The position numbers were made by a program, and so were the translations under genes. Below, piece by piece: positions 8,779 through 18,514 of a stretch of 64,000 bases of DNA (position 1 is the first letter of the stretch; each line of letters opens with the position of its first letter). The notes under the pieces are model-generated. The model was not told where the DNA came from. It searched no databases and saw nothing but the letters and a program-made list of their open reading frames with translations. The DNA is from Mariniflexile maritimum (lineage in GTDB: Bacteria; Bacteroidota; Bacteroidia; Flavobacteriales; Flavobacteriaceae), in NCBI RefSeq assembly GCF_009746565.1, contig NZ_WRPN01000006.1, positions 62,001 to 126,000 of the forward strand, given 5' to 3'.

Positions 8779-11456
8779 TGAGGTACCTAAAATTCCTGCT
8801 GATAATTCTGTTGGTTTCATGTTCAAATGAAAGGAACATAAGCATTGTTGAAGGTTCAGCATCACCAAGAATCAAGTTTGGTGTTGAAAAACTTTCAAAA
8901 GCATTGACAGATAAGGGTTATAAAGTTTCTGTTTTTTCAGAAACCCCCGAAAATAATAAGGATAGGGTCATTATAGTTTCAGAAGGAAATGACACTTCTA
9001 AAAAAGAAAGTTTTCAGATAAAAACCAAGGGCAATACCATTTCCATTGAAGGTTCAGATGCTTCGGGTGCTTTGTATGGCACTTTGGAGTTGGCTGAACA
9101 AATCAACCAAAGTGGCGCGTTGCCTTCCGGAATTAATATGGAAGATGGCCCCGAAATGGTGCTTCGCGGTACCTGCATCGGCCTCCAAAAAACAGCTTAT
9201 TTGGAAGGAAGGGATGTTTATGAATACCCCTATACCCCCGAAAATTTTCCATGGTTTTATGATAGGGACCTTTGGATAAAGTATTTGGACATGATGGTTG
9301 AAAACAGGTACAATTCCTTGTACTTATGGAACGGCCACCCATTTGCATCGTTGGTAAAACTGGACGATTACCCTTTTGCTTTGGAAGTGAGCGAAGAAGA
9401 TTTCAAAAAAAACGAGGACATCTTTAAGTTCATTACCGAAGAAGCCGATAAGCGCGGAATTTGGGTCATTCAAATGTTTTACAACATCATCGTTTCCAAG
9501 CCTTTTGCGGAACATTATAACATCAAGACCCAAGATAGATCTAGGCCCATTACGCCCGTAATTGCCGATTATACGCAAAAATCAATCACCGCTTTTATTG
9601 AAAAATACCCAAACGTGGGCTTGTTGGTTGCTTTGGGCGAAGCCATGAACACCGTGGATGATGATGTGGAATGGTTTACAAAAACCATCATTCCGGGCGT
9701 GAAAAACGGCTTAAAGGTCTTGGGAAAAACGGCGGAACCGCCCATTATTTTAAGGTCGCACGACACCGATGCGCCCTTGGTTATGGAAAAAGCCTTGCCT
9801 TTGTACAATAATTTATACACCATGAGCAAGTACACCGGCGAATCCTTGACCACGTACCAACCCCGCGGCCCGTGGGCAGAAACGCACAGAGCGTTAAGCG
9901 CCTTGGGCTCCATACACATTTCAAACGTCCATATTTTGGCAAATTTGGAACCGTTCCGTTATGGCTCGCCAGATTTTATCCAAAAAACCGTAAACGCCAT
10001 GCACAAGGTACATGGTGCCAACGCACTGCATTTGTACCCGCAAACCTCCTACTGGGATTGGCCCTATGCACCCGATAAAACCGAACCACGACTATTGGAA
10101 ATGGATCGGGATTGGATTTGGTACAAAGCCTGGGCGCGCTATGCTTGGAACGATAAAAGGGATAGACAAGATGAAATGAAGTTTTGGGGTAAACAATTGT
10201 CAGATAAATTCGGAACTGATGCCGAAGCTGGTAATCAAATTTTAAAAGCTTATGAAGAAACAGGTGAAATAGCGCCAAAAACCTTGCGCAGATTCGGAAT
10301 AACCGAAGGGAACCGACAAACCCTGCTCTTGGGCATGTTTGAAAGCCAATTGGTAAATCCGTATAAATGGCGTGTGTATCCCGGGTTTTACGAGTCGTGC
10401 GGGCCTGTTGGCGAAATTCTGTTGGATTACGCCAAAAAGGAATGGGAAAACCAACCCCATGTGGGCGAAACCCCGCGCCAAATCATTGATGAGATTGTGC
10501 AACATGGTAAACTAGCGGCGGAGGCCATTGATAAAGCTGCTGAAAAAGTAACAAAGGACAAAGCAGAGTTTCAGCGATTGAAAAACGATGTGCATTGTTA
10601 TAATGCCTTTGCTAATTTCTTTTCAGAAAAGGTAGAAGCCGCCATGTTGGTGTTGCGCTATGGTTATTCCAATGACATTTCGGATTTAGACAAGGCACTG
10701 CCGCATTTGGAAAAAAGCTTAGAACATTATCAAGAGTTGGTTAATTTAACCAAAGATGCCTATTGGTATGCCAATAGCATGCAAACCGCCCAACGTAGGA
10801 TCCCCATTGGTGGCGACGACGGAAACAATAAAACCTGGCAAGAGTTATTGCCACATTATGAACGGGAATTGGCCAATTTTAAACGTAATATCAGTCTTTT
10901 AAAAGCTTCCAAGGATGGAAAAATTGCAAGAGAGGCAGGAAAACCTTGGGAGCAAGTTGCGGTTGCTTTGTTAAGTGAAAGCAAAGGGACTTATAATGTA
11001 AAAAAAGGAACCCAAGTTTACGGCATTCCAGAATCTGAAATTTTGGAAATAGCACCAGAACTGCAAAATTTAAAGGGCATTTCGTTTGTTGCCGATACCC
11101 AAAATTCGGAAGGAACGCATCTTAAATTCAAAAATGACAAACCGGTAAAATTGGTGGTGGGCTATTTCAATACCGACCAAAAACGCTTTTTGTTTCCGCC
11201 AAGTTTGGAAACCAATGCCGCAGGAAATGCGCGCGGCGAAGCGGAAGTTGTTTTGGCAAACGCCATTAAATTGAAGGCCTTGCCACGCGTTAACATCCAT
11301 ACCTATCAATTTGAAAAGGGAGAAAACGAATTGGTTTTGGGAAAAGGCCGTGTCTTGATTCTTGGGTTTATTGATGCCAACCAAACCATAACATCGCGCG
11401 ATGTTGGGTTGATTGGGGATGATGAAAAGGATGCCGTCGATTGGCTTTTCTATTAA
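8778..11456 (+). CDS. GH67/GH115-like glycoside hydrolase, lipoprotein
   Basis: An 892-residue protein with a short lipoprotein signal (ILLVSC, Cys15). The N-terminal 110 residues have the alpha/beta fold that precedes the barrel in GH67, GH115 and GH20 enzymes (ASGALYGTLELAEQI near 95). A TIM-barrel region follows (VENRYNSLYLWNGHPF near 175, VGLLVALGEAMNTV near 280, SNVHILANLEPFRYG near 380, LHLYPQTSYWDWPY near 420), then a helical region and a C-terminal beta-domain from about 740. This architecture suggests an alpha-glucuronidase or related enzyme for uronic-acid side chains, but I do not see enough of the GH67 or GH115 catalytic signatures to choose. Candidate acids are the Glu of GEAM and the Glu of NLEPF. 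The start overlaps the previous stop by one base. Confidence 0.6.
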   Translation: MRYLKFLLIILLVSCSNERNISIVEGSASPRIKFGVEKLSKALTDKGYKVSVFSETPENNKDRVIIVSEGNDTSKKESFQIKTKGNTISIEGSDASGALYGTLELAEQINQSGALPSGINMEDGPEMVLRGTCIGLQKTAYLEGRDVYEYPYTPENFPWFYDRDLWIKYLDMMVENRYNSLYLWNGHPFASLVKLDDYPFALEVSEEDFKKNEDIFKFITEEADKRGIWVIQMFYNIIVSKPFAEHYNIKTQDRSRPITPVIADYTQKSITAFIEKYPNVGLLVALGEAMNTVDDDVEWFTKTIIPGVKNGLKVLGKTAEPPIILRSHDTDAPLVMEKALPLYNNLYTMSKYTGESLTTYQPRGPWAETHRALSALGSIHISNVHILANLEPFRYGSPDFIQKTVNAMHKVHGANALHLYPQTSYWDWPYAPDKTEPRLLEMDRDWIWYKAWARYAWNDKRDRQDEMKFWGKQLSDKFGTDAEAGNQILKAYEETGEIAPKTLRRFGITEGNRQTLLLGMFESQLVNPYKWRVYPGFYESCGPVGEILLDYAKKEWENQPHVGETPRQIIDEIVQHGKLAAEAIDKAAEKVTKDKAEFQRLKNDVHCYNAFANFFSEKVEAAMLVLRYGYSNDISDLDKALPHLEKSLEHYQELVNLTKDAYWYANSMQTAQRRIPIGGDDGNNKTWQELLPHYERELANFKRNISLLKASKDGKIAREAGKPWEQVAVALLSESKGTYNVKKGTQVYGIPESEILEIAPELQNLKGISFVADTQNSEGTHLKFKNDKPVKLVVGYFNTDQKRFLFPPSLETNAAGNARGEAEVVLANAIKLKALPRVNIHTYQFEKGENELVLGKGRVLILGFIDANQTITSRDVGLIGDDEKDAVDWLFY

Positions 11457-11457
11457 T

Positions 11458-14400
11458 ATGAAGTATATACATTACATAACCGTTTTAGTTTTTATCGCCT
11501 TATTTTCATGCAAAAGTGAAGGCCAGGGGCGTGATGTGCGCAAAACAATATCCTTAAATCCAGATTGGAAAACCATTGTATTGGATAGTTTAAAGGAAAC
11601 TGAAAGCGATTTTGTGAATAACCTAAAAACAGATGCCCATTGGAAGCACGTCTCCGTACCGCACAACTGGGATCAATATTATGGCTATCGCCGTATGCCG
11701 CATGGTAATTTGCATGGCACGGCCTGGTACCAAAAAACATTGAAATTAGATAGCTCAAATAAAGGCAAACAACATTTTTTGTTTTTTGAAGGCGTTGGTT
11801 CGTATGCCACCGTTTGGGTAAATGGAAAAAAGGTTGGCGAACACAAAGGTGGACGCATCACATTTACATTGGATATTACAGATGCTGTTAGTTTTGAAAA
11901 AGAAAACAGCATTGTTGTAAAAGCGGCACATCCTGCTTTTATAGCCGATTTGCCTTGGGTTTGCGGTGGCTGTTCGGGGGAATGGGGTTTTTCCGAAGGC
12001 TCGCAACCTATGGGCATTTTTAGGCCCGTTTCATTGGTCATTACCAATAAGGTTAGGATTGAACCTTTCGGTGTCCATATTTGGAACGACGATACAACTT
12101 CAAAAGCAAAAGCCCTTCTGCATGTTTCCACGGAACTTAAGAACTATGGTCATTCATCAAAAAATATCACGGTTGTCAATGCACTTTTAGATGAAGATGG
12201 GAATGAAGTGGCTTCAGTTAAAAATGAAGTAAAAAACGTGTCAAGTTCAAAAGAAATAAAGCAAACCCTACCCGAAATTTTAAATCCTAAATTATGGTCA
12301 CCCGATAATCCGTATTTATATCAGCTTTCTACAAAAATATATGAAAACGGAACCTTGATGGATGCCTTAACCACACCTTATGGCATCCGTTGGGTAAGCT
12401 GGCCAGTAACTAGGGAAGGCGATGATAATCGCTTCTTTTTAAATGATGAACCTGTTTTTATAAACGGCACTTGCGAATACGAACATTTAATAGGAAAGAG
12501 CCATTCCTTTTCCGATACCGAAATAAAAACAAGGATAGAGCAAGTTAAAGCGGCTGGTTATAATGCGTTTCGCGAAGGGCACCAACCCCATAATTTAAAA
12601 TACCAAGAACTTTTAGATGAAGCAGGCATTTTGTTCTGGAGCCAGTTTTCGGCACATATTTGGTACGATACACCAGAATTTAAAGAAAATTTTAAAACCT
12701 TGTTGAAGGACTGGATTAAAGAACGACGGAACAATCCATCCGTGGTGATGTGGGGTTTGCAAAACGAAAGCACCATCCCAAAGGAATTTGCGGAAGCATG
12801 TACTCAAATCATTCGGGAATTGGACCCAACCTCGGCCAAACAACGCATCGTTACCACTTGTAATGGCGGTGAGGGCACGGATTGGAACGTGGTTCAAAAC
12901 TGGTCAGGGACTTACGGTGGCAACCCCTTTAATTACGGTGAAGAATTAACCGAACAACTTTTAAACGGTGAATATGGTGCTTGGAGAACGGCCGATTTGC
13001 ATTCCGAAGGCGCATTCAACCAAAAAGGCGAACTGAGTGAAAACCGCTTTTCACAGTTGATGGAAATAAAAGTCCGTGAGGCAGAATCCGTAAGCGATAA
13101 AATCGTTGGGCAGTACCATTGGTTGTTGTATTCCCATGAAAATCCTGGGCGTACCCAAAATGGTGAAGGTTTTCGGGATATTGATAAGGTTGGGCCGGTA
13201 AATTACAAGGGCATTTTCACCATTTGGGGCGAACCTCTGGATGCGTTTTATATGTATCGCGCCAATTATGTTTCTAAGGAAAAAAATCCGATGGTTTATA
13301 TTGTATCGCATTCGTGGGCAAATCGTTGGGTAAATGCTGGAATTAAAAGTGGTATTGACGTGTATTCAAACTGCGACGCGGTGGAATTGTTTAATGATGT
13401 GAATCATGAATCCTTAGGAAAACTTAAAAACCCTGGATTAGGAAAGCATTTTCAATGGAACAATGTTGATATAAAATATAATGTTCTGTACGCCATTGGT
13501 TATGTAAATGGTGAAGCGGTGGCAAAGGATTATATCGTTTTGAACAACTTACCAAAAGCCCCCCATTTTGATGGTTTGGTTTCCAAATCAAACGATATTT
13601 TAAAACCGGCATCCTACCTTAATTATCTATACCGCGTTAATAGTGGCGGCGATGATTATAAAGACACCTATGGCAATACGTGGTTAGCCGATGTTCATAA
13701 AACGGATGACCATACTTGGGGCTCTTTATCATGGACTGATAATTTCGATAATTTACCAGCTTTTTATGCCAGTCAACGCTCTACAAATGACCCGATTGTA
13801 GGCACTAAAGATTGGAATTTATTTCAAAATTTTAGATATGGCACCGATACATTAAGTTACGAATTTCCTGTTCCCGATGGCGACTATCAAGTAGAACTCT
13901 ATTTTACGGAACCTTGGTACGGAACAGGAGGCGGAATGGATTGCAAAAATTGGCGTTTGTTTGACGTGGCAATAAATGGAAAAGTTGTTTTAAAGGATTT
14001 GGATATTTGGAGCGAGGTTGGACACGATACCGCATTAAAAAAAGTGGTCCACGCCAAAAGTGAAAACGGGAAACTGAAAATTTCTTTTCCAAATGTGGCG
14101 TCAGGTCAAGCTATCATTTCGGCCATTGCCATAGCAACAAAAGATAAAACTGTAAAACCAGTTAAACCATCGCCAAAAAATATCTTGGATGTTTCTGCAA
14201 CTGTTGCATTTGAATTGGGCTCGTGGTTGGATACCAACAGCAAACAGTATCTAAATGCCAACGTGCAATTCAACAAATTGCCTTCAGAACTTTTTGGGGC
14301 CGATTATATTCGGTTTTCAAATTCGGCTAAAACCGATGTGTCAGGATCGTTCATTTCAAAAGAAAACGCCACGGTTTATGTTATTTTAGATTCAAAAATT

Positions 14401-14994
14401 AACGAAACATGGCCTTGGCTTATCGGTTTTGAGAAACTTCCCGATACGATTCAAAATTCAAAAGGAAATCAATTCCAACTGCTAAAAAAACAAGTAAAAA
14501 AAGGTGAAAAAGTAACGTTTGGTCCTCAAGGCCATCAAGAGAACAAAAATATGTTTTCAATAGTTGTTGTGCCAGTTTATGTTATGGGGGAAGAACAAGA
14601 GGAACGAACCGTTCTAAAATTGGAAGCAGAAATAGCCAAAACAACAGGAACTGGAATAAAAAAAGCCTTTTTTAAGAGCAGTGATTACATAGAATTTACC
14701 GAAAATACAAAAAACAGTATTACATTTACGGTAAATCCGGGCGTTGCCAATATTTATTTGATGCGCTACCGGTTTATGAACCTGCATACGGCCCCAATTA
14801 AGGTGCGGCTAACGATTGAAGACGCCAATGGAACCTTGCTCAAAAATGATGAAATAGAATTTCCAATGGCCCATGAAAAATGGCGCATCCTAAATACAAC
14901 AACAGGGGGCTATATCAATGCGGGAACATATAAAATAACATTAGAATCACACCAAATGAAGGGATTGCGATTAGAATCGTTTGAATTTCAGTAA
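11458..14994 (+). CDS. Large GH2 glycosidase with malectin-type domain, lipoprotein
   Basis: Start set at the ATG at 11458, one base after the previous stop, because it gives a clean lipoprotein signal (FIALFSC, Cys18); the reading frame extends upstream only into the previous gene. The protein is 1178 residues. GH2 sugar-binding (VPHNW, WYQKT), immunoglobulin-like and TIM-barrel domains occupy about 1-640, with acid/base E437 in WGLQNES. The barrel is followed by a malectin-like carbohydrate-binding domain near 780-900 (YQVELYFTEPWYGTGGG) and a further beta-rich C-terminal domain. GH2 covers beta-galactosidases, beta-glucuronidases and beta-mannosidases; which applies is not evident. The atypical NGTCEYEH and FREGHQPHN segments set it apart from standard beta-galactosidases. 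Confidence 0.85.
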   Translation: MKYIHYITVLVFIALFSCKSEGQGRDVRKTISLNPDWKTIVLDSLKETESDFVNNLKTDAHWKHVSVPHNWDQYYGYRRMPHGNLHGTAWYQKTLKLDSSNKGKQHFLFFEGVGSYATVWVNGKKVGEHKGGRITFTLDITDAVSFEKENSIVVKAAHPAFIADLPWVCGGCSGEWGFSEGSQPMGIFRPVSLVITNKVRIEPFGVHIWNDDTTSKAKALLHVSTELKNYGHSSKNITVVNALLDEDGNEVASVKNEVKNVSSSKEIKQTLPEILNPKLWSPDNPYLYQLSTKIYENGTLMDALTTPYGIRWVSWPVTREGDDNRFFLNDEPVFINGTCEYEHLIGKSHSFSDTEIKTRIEQVKAAGYNAFREGHQPHNLKYQELLDEAGILFWSQFSAHIWYDTPEFKENFKTLLKDWIKERRNNPSVVMWGLQNESTIPKEFAEACTQIIRELDPTSAKQRIVTTCNGGEGTDWNVVQNWSGTYGGNPFNYGEELTEQLLNGEYGAWRTADLHSEGAFNQKGELSENRFSQLMEIKVREAESVSDKIVGQYHWLLYSHENPGRTQNGEGFRDIDKVGPVNYKGIFTIWGEPLDAFYMYRANYVSKEKNPMVYIVSHSWANRWVNAGIKSGIDVYSNCDAVELFNDVNHESLGKLKNPGLGKHFQWNNVDIKYNVLYAIGYVNGEAVAKDYIVLNNLPKAPHFDGLVSKSNDILKPASYLNYLYRVNSGGDDYKDTYGNTWLADVHKTDDHTWGSLSWTDNFDNLPAFYASQRSTNDPIVGTKDWNLFQNFRYGTDTLSYEFPVPDGDYQVELYFTEPWYGTGGGMDCKNWRLFDVAINGKVVLKDLDIWSEVGHDTALKKVVHAKSENGKLKISFPNVASGQAIISAIAIATKDKTVKPVKPSPKNILDVSATVAFELGSWLDTNSKQYLNANVQFNKLPSELFGADYIRFSNSAKTDVSGSFISKENATVYVILDSKINETWPWLIGFEKLPDTIQNSKGNQFQLLKKQVKKGEKVTFGPQGHQENKNMFSIVVVPVYVMGEEQEERTVLKLEAEIAKTTGTGIKKAFFKSSDYIEFTENTKNSITFTVNPGVANIYLMRYRFMNLHTAPIKVRLTIEDANGTLLKNDEIEFPMAHEKWRILNTTTGGYINAGTYKITLESHQMKGLRLESFEFQ

Positions 14995-15004
14995 TATTTT
15001 AAAA

Positions 15005-17440
15005 ATGAAAAAAGTATTATTAAAACAATTTGTTTTACTAGGCACTGTACTATGTTTGTTTACCGCATGTTTACCAGAGGAAAAGGATGTGCGAATTGTT
15101 GAGGATTTTAATTTCGATTGGCACTTTAAATTGGGTAACCACCCCGAAGCCATAAAAGATGACTTTAAAGATTCCGATTGGCGAACGCTGCATTTACCCC
15201 ACGATTGGAGTATTGAAGGCGAATTTAGCGAAGAAAATCCAGCAAGACCCGAAGGTGGCGCACTGCCCACAGGCATAGGTTGGTACCGCAAAACCTTTAC
15301 CGTTCCCGAGGCGTGGGTTGATAAATCGGTTGCAATTGAGTTCGACGGGGTTTACCGAAACAGCGAAGTATGGATAAACGGCAAATATTTAGGAAAGCGG
15401 CCTTATGGCTATAGTTCGTTTATGTACAATTTAACCGACCACTTAAATTACGGCGAACAAAAAAATATCATTGCGGTAAAGGTCGATAATTCCGAACAGC
15501 CAAACTCACGGTGGTACACGGGCTCTGGCATTTACAGGAATGTACGGTTGGTAGCTGTTGAAAAATTACATGTATCGCATTGGGGAACGTTTGTTACAAC
15601 ACCCAAGGTATCAAATAAAAAAGCAACCATTAATTACGAAGTTACCATCCAGAACGATTCCCGATTGATAAAAAAGTTCAAATTGGTTACCGCCATTTTC
15701 GATGCGGATGATAACGAAGTGGGCCGAAATGCATCCCTTGAAAAACTGTTTCCCAAAATAGCGTTTACCAAATCGGTACAGCTTGAAATTGAAAACCCAA
15801 CCCTTTGGAGCTTAGAAAATCCTTATCTGTATAAAGTGGTTACCAAAATTTATGAAGATTCCGAGTTGGTTGACAATTACGAAACACCACTAGGCATCCG
15901 GTATTTTAGCTTTGATGCCCAAAAAGGCTTTTCATTAAATGGCAAAGCCACCAAAATTTTAGGGGTTTGTTTGCACCACGATAATGGCGCTTTGGGGGCT
16001 GTTGCCAACGTGCATGCCATCCGTAGAAAACTACAAATAATGAAGGAAATGGGCGTGAATGCTATAAGAACAGCGCACAATCCGCCTTCAAAAGAACTAT
16101 TGCAACTGTGTGATGAAATGGGTTTTATAGTTCAAAATGAAGCGTTTGATGTTTGGAAAAAGAAAAAAGTAAAAGCCGATTATAACCTCGATTGGGATAA
16201 ATGGCATAAGCAAGATTTGGAAGATTTCATTAAACGCGATAGAAACCATCCTTCGGTGATGATGTGGAGTATTGGCAATGAAATTCGCGAGCAATTCGAT
16301 TTTACGGGCACCATCATCGCTAAAGAATTGGTCGCTATCGTTAAAGCATTAGATGCAACACGACCCGTAACCTGTGCGTTGACCGAAAATAATCCCGATA
16401 AAAATTTCATCTATAAATCGGGTGCACTAGATCTTTTGGGCTTCAATTACAAACATACCGATTATGAAAATTTCCCAAAATGGTTTCCCAACCAAAAAAT
16501 CATAGCTTCTGAAAGTGTGTCGGCTTTGGCAACACGGGGGCAATACGATATGCCTTCGGATAGCATAAGAAGATGGCCGCCGGCACATAACGAGCCCTTT
16601 GATGGCAATGCCGATTTTACCGCTTCAGCCTATGATAACGTGTCTGCTTATTGGGGCGCAACCCATGAGGAAACCTGGAAAACCGTTAAGAAGCAAGATT
16701 TTATCTCCGGATTGTTTATCTGGACCGGTTTCGATTATTTGGGCGAACCCATTCCATACCCCTATCCTGCAAGAAGTTCCTACTTTGGGGTGGTCGATTT
16801 GGCAGGTTTCCCCAAAGACGTGTATTATATGTACCAAAGTGAATGGACTACCAAACCTGTTTTGCACGTGTTCCCACATTGGAATTGGGAAGAAGGAAAA
16901 GAAGTCGATATTTGGGCCTATTACAACAATGCCGATGAGGTTGAACTGTTTTTAAATGGCGAATCTTTAGGCGCTAAATCGAAACAAGCTGATGATTTGC
17001 ACGTGTGTTGGCAGGTTAATTTCCAACCAGGAACCTTAAAAGCGGTTTCAAGAAAAAATGGCAAAGTGGTTTTGGAAAAAGAAATCCATACTGCCGGCGA
17101 ACCATCAAAAATAGCATTGGTTTCAAATAGGGACATTATAAAAAGTGATGGGTACGATTTGGTATATGTAACCATCAACATTTTGGATGAAAAAGGAAAT
17201 TTTGTTCCCAAAGCCAACAATTTAGTTCATTTTGAAGTATCGGGTGGCGGAAAAATAGTTGGGGTCGATAATGGCTACCAAGCAAATTTGTCATCGTTTA
17301 AAGCTTCAAAAATAAACGCCTTTAACGGAAAATGTTTGGTTATCATCCAATCGAACAAAAAGAATGAGGACATAAAATTAAAGGTTTCAGCAGAAGGGGG
17401 CGTTTCATCGGCTTCACTTCAAATTGAAACGGAAGAATAA
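15005..17440 (+). CDS. GH2 beta-galactosidase-type glycosidase, lipoprotein
   Basis: Start chosen at the ATG at 15005, ten bases after the previous stop; it gives a lipoprotein signal (LCLFTAC, Cys22) and an 811-residue protein. The N-terminal jelly roll (LPHDWSIEGEF, GWYRKTF), immunoglobulin-like domain and TIM barrel are all recognisable. E426 in WSIGNEI is the acid/base and E503 in IIASESVSA is the likely nucleophile; NAIRTAHNPPS and WTGFDYLGEP are typical of Bacteroidota GH2 beta-galactosidases. A DUF4982-like domain and a bacterial Ig-like domain (VSGGGKIVGVDNG) close the protein. It likely removes beta-linked galactose or a related sugar exposed by the other enzymes of the operon. Confidence 0.9.
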   Translation: MKKVLLKQFVLLGTVLCLFTACLPEEKDVRIVEDFNFDWHFKLGNHPEAIKDDFKDSDWRTLHLPHDWSIEGEFSEENPARPEGGALPTGIGWYRKTFTVPEAWVDKSVAIEFDGVYRNSEVWINGKYLGKRPYGYSSFMYNLTDHLNYGEQKNIIAVKVDNSEQPNSRWYTGSGIYRNVRLVAVEKLHVSHWGTFVTTPKVSNKKATINYEVTIQNDSRLIKKFKLVTAIFDADDNEVGRNASLEKLFPKIAFTKSVQLEIENPTLWSLENPYLYKVVTKIYEDSELVDNYETPLGIRYFSFDAQKGFSLNGKATKILGVCLHHDNGALGAVANVHAIRRKLQIMKEMGVNAIRTAHNPPSKELLQLCDEMGFIVQNEAFDVWKKKKVKADYNLDWDKWHKQDLEDFIKRDRNHPSVMMWSIGNEIREQFDFTGTIIAKELVAIVKALDATRPVTCALTENNPDKNFIYKSGALDLLGFNYKHTDYENFPKWFPNQKIIASESVSALATRGQYDMPSDSIRRWPPAHNEPFDGNADFTASAYDNVSAYWGATHEETWKTVKKQDFISGLFIWTGFDYLGEPIPYPYPARSSYFGVVDLAGFPKDVYYMYQSEWTTKPVLHVFPHWNWEEGKEVDIWAYYNNADEVELFLNGESLGAKSKQADDLHVCWQVNFQPGTLKAVSRKNGKVVLEKEIHTAGEPSKIALVSNRDIIKSDGYDLVYVTINILDEKGNFVPKANNLVHFEVSGGGKIVGVDNGYQANLSSFKASKINAFNGKCLVIIQSNKKNEDIKLKVSAEGGVSSASLQIETEE

Positions 17441-17456
17441 AGTTAACTTATTAAAT

Positions 17457-18473
17457 ATGAAGTATATTGTTTGTGAAGAACCAAACAAATTCACATTAAA
17501 GGAAAAGGACATTCCTAAAAATCAAGATAATCAAGCACTGTTAAAAATACACCGCGTGGGTATTTGCGGCACCGATTTACATGCCTATTCCGGGAATCAG
17601 GCATTTTTTTCATATCCAAGAATTCTAGGGCACGAATTGGCTGCCGAAATATTGGATATTGGTGAAAATGAACAAAAATTAAAAGTGGGAGATAACGTTA
17701 TTGTGATGCCTTATGTAAGCTGTGGTGCCTGTTTGGCGTGCTCACAAGGAAAAACAAACTGTTGTAGCAATATTAGGGTGTTGGGTGTACATGCCGATGG
17801 CGGTATGCAAGAACAATTTTCAGTAAGAACCGACTTGTTAATCCCTGCTAAAGAACTTTCCTATGAAGAAATGGCCATTGTAGAGCCTTTAGCCATTGGC
17901 GCACATGCTATTAGGCGCGCAAATGTGCTTGCCGGAGAAACCATTGTAGTTATTGGTTGTGGCCCTATTGGTATAGGTTTGATGAAATTAGCCCAAATTA
18001 AAGGCGCTGAAGTCATTGCTTTAGATGTTGATGAGGCACGATTGGAGTTCGTTAAAAATGAAATAGGCGTAAGGCATGTTATAAAAGTATCTGAAACCGC
18101 TGTTGAAGAGGTTTCCAAAATTACAAATGGCGATTTAGCAACCGCTGTTTTCGACTGTACTGGCAATAAAAGAGCCCTTGAAAATGGCATAAATTATATG
18201 TCGCATGGCGGACGCTATGTTTTGGTGGGTTTGTCTAAAGGTGAGTTGGTATTTAGCCATCCGGCTATTCATGCCAAAGAATCAACCATTATGTGCAGCA
18301 GGAATGCCACCCTGGAAGATTTTGATTTTGTAATTCAAAACCTAAATAAATTTCCAACAAAAGCCTTTGTAACGCATCAAGTAAATTTTACCGAAATGAT
18401 TGAGAATTTTAACTCTTGGCTCGACCCCAAAAACAAAGTCATTAAAGCGATGGTTAATTTTACTGTAATTTAA
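17457..18473 (+). CDS. Zinc-dependent alcohol dehydrogenase (MDR family), probable sugar-acid dehydrogenase
   Basis: The ATG at 17457, 16 bp after the GH2 stop, gives 338 residues, the usual length for this family. Catalytic-zinc residues are in GICGTDLH and GHELAAE; four structural-zinc cysteines lie in CGACLACSQGKTNCC near residues 87-101; the NAD-binding Rossmann motif is VIGCGPIGIG near 162. The sequence resembles L-iditol, L-galactonate and threonine dehydrogenases. It lies at the head of the fucose-catabolic genes, so oxidation of L-fucose, L-fuconate or a lactaldehyde-like product is plausible. It may duplicate the role of one of the SDR enzymes or serve a second sugar of the glycan. 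Cytoplasmic, with no signal peptide. Confidence 0.8.
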   Translation: MKYIVCEEPNKFTLKEKDIPKNQDNQALLKIHRVGICGTDLHAYSGNQAFFSYPRILGHELAAEILDIGENEQKLKVGDNVIVMPYVSCGACLACSQGKTNCCSNIRVLGVHADGGMQEQFSVRTDLLIPAKELSYEEMAIVEPLAIGAHAIRRANVLAGETIVVIGCGPIGIGLMKLAQIKGAEVIALDVDEARLEFVKNEIGVRHVIKVSETAVEEVSKITNGDLATAVFDCTGNKRALENGINYMSHGGRYVLVGLSKGELVFSHPAIHAKESTIMCSRNATLEDFDFVIQNLNKFPTKAFVTHQVNFTEMIENFNSWLDPKNKVIKAMVNFTVI

Positions 18474-18514
18474 AGTTTATAGGGCATATTTTATTTAAAA
18501 ACACATATAAAAAA

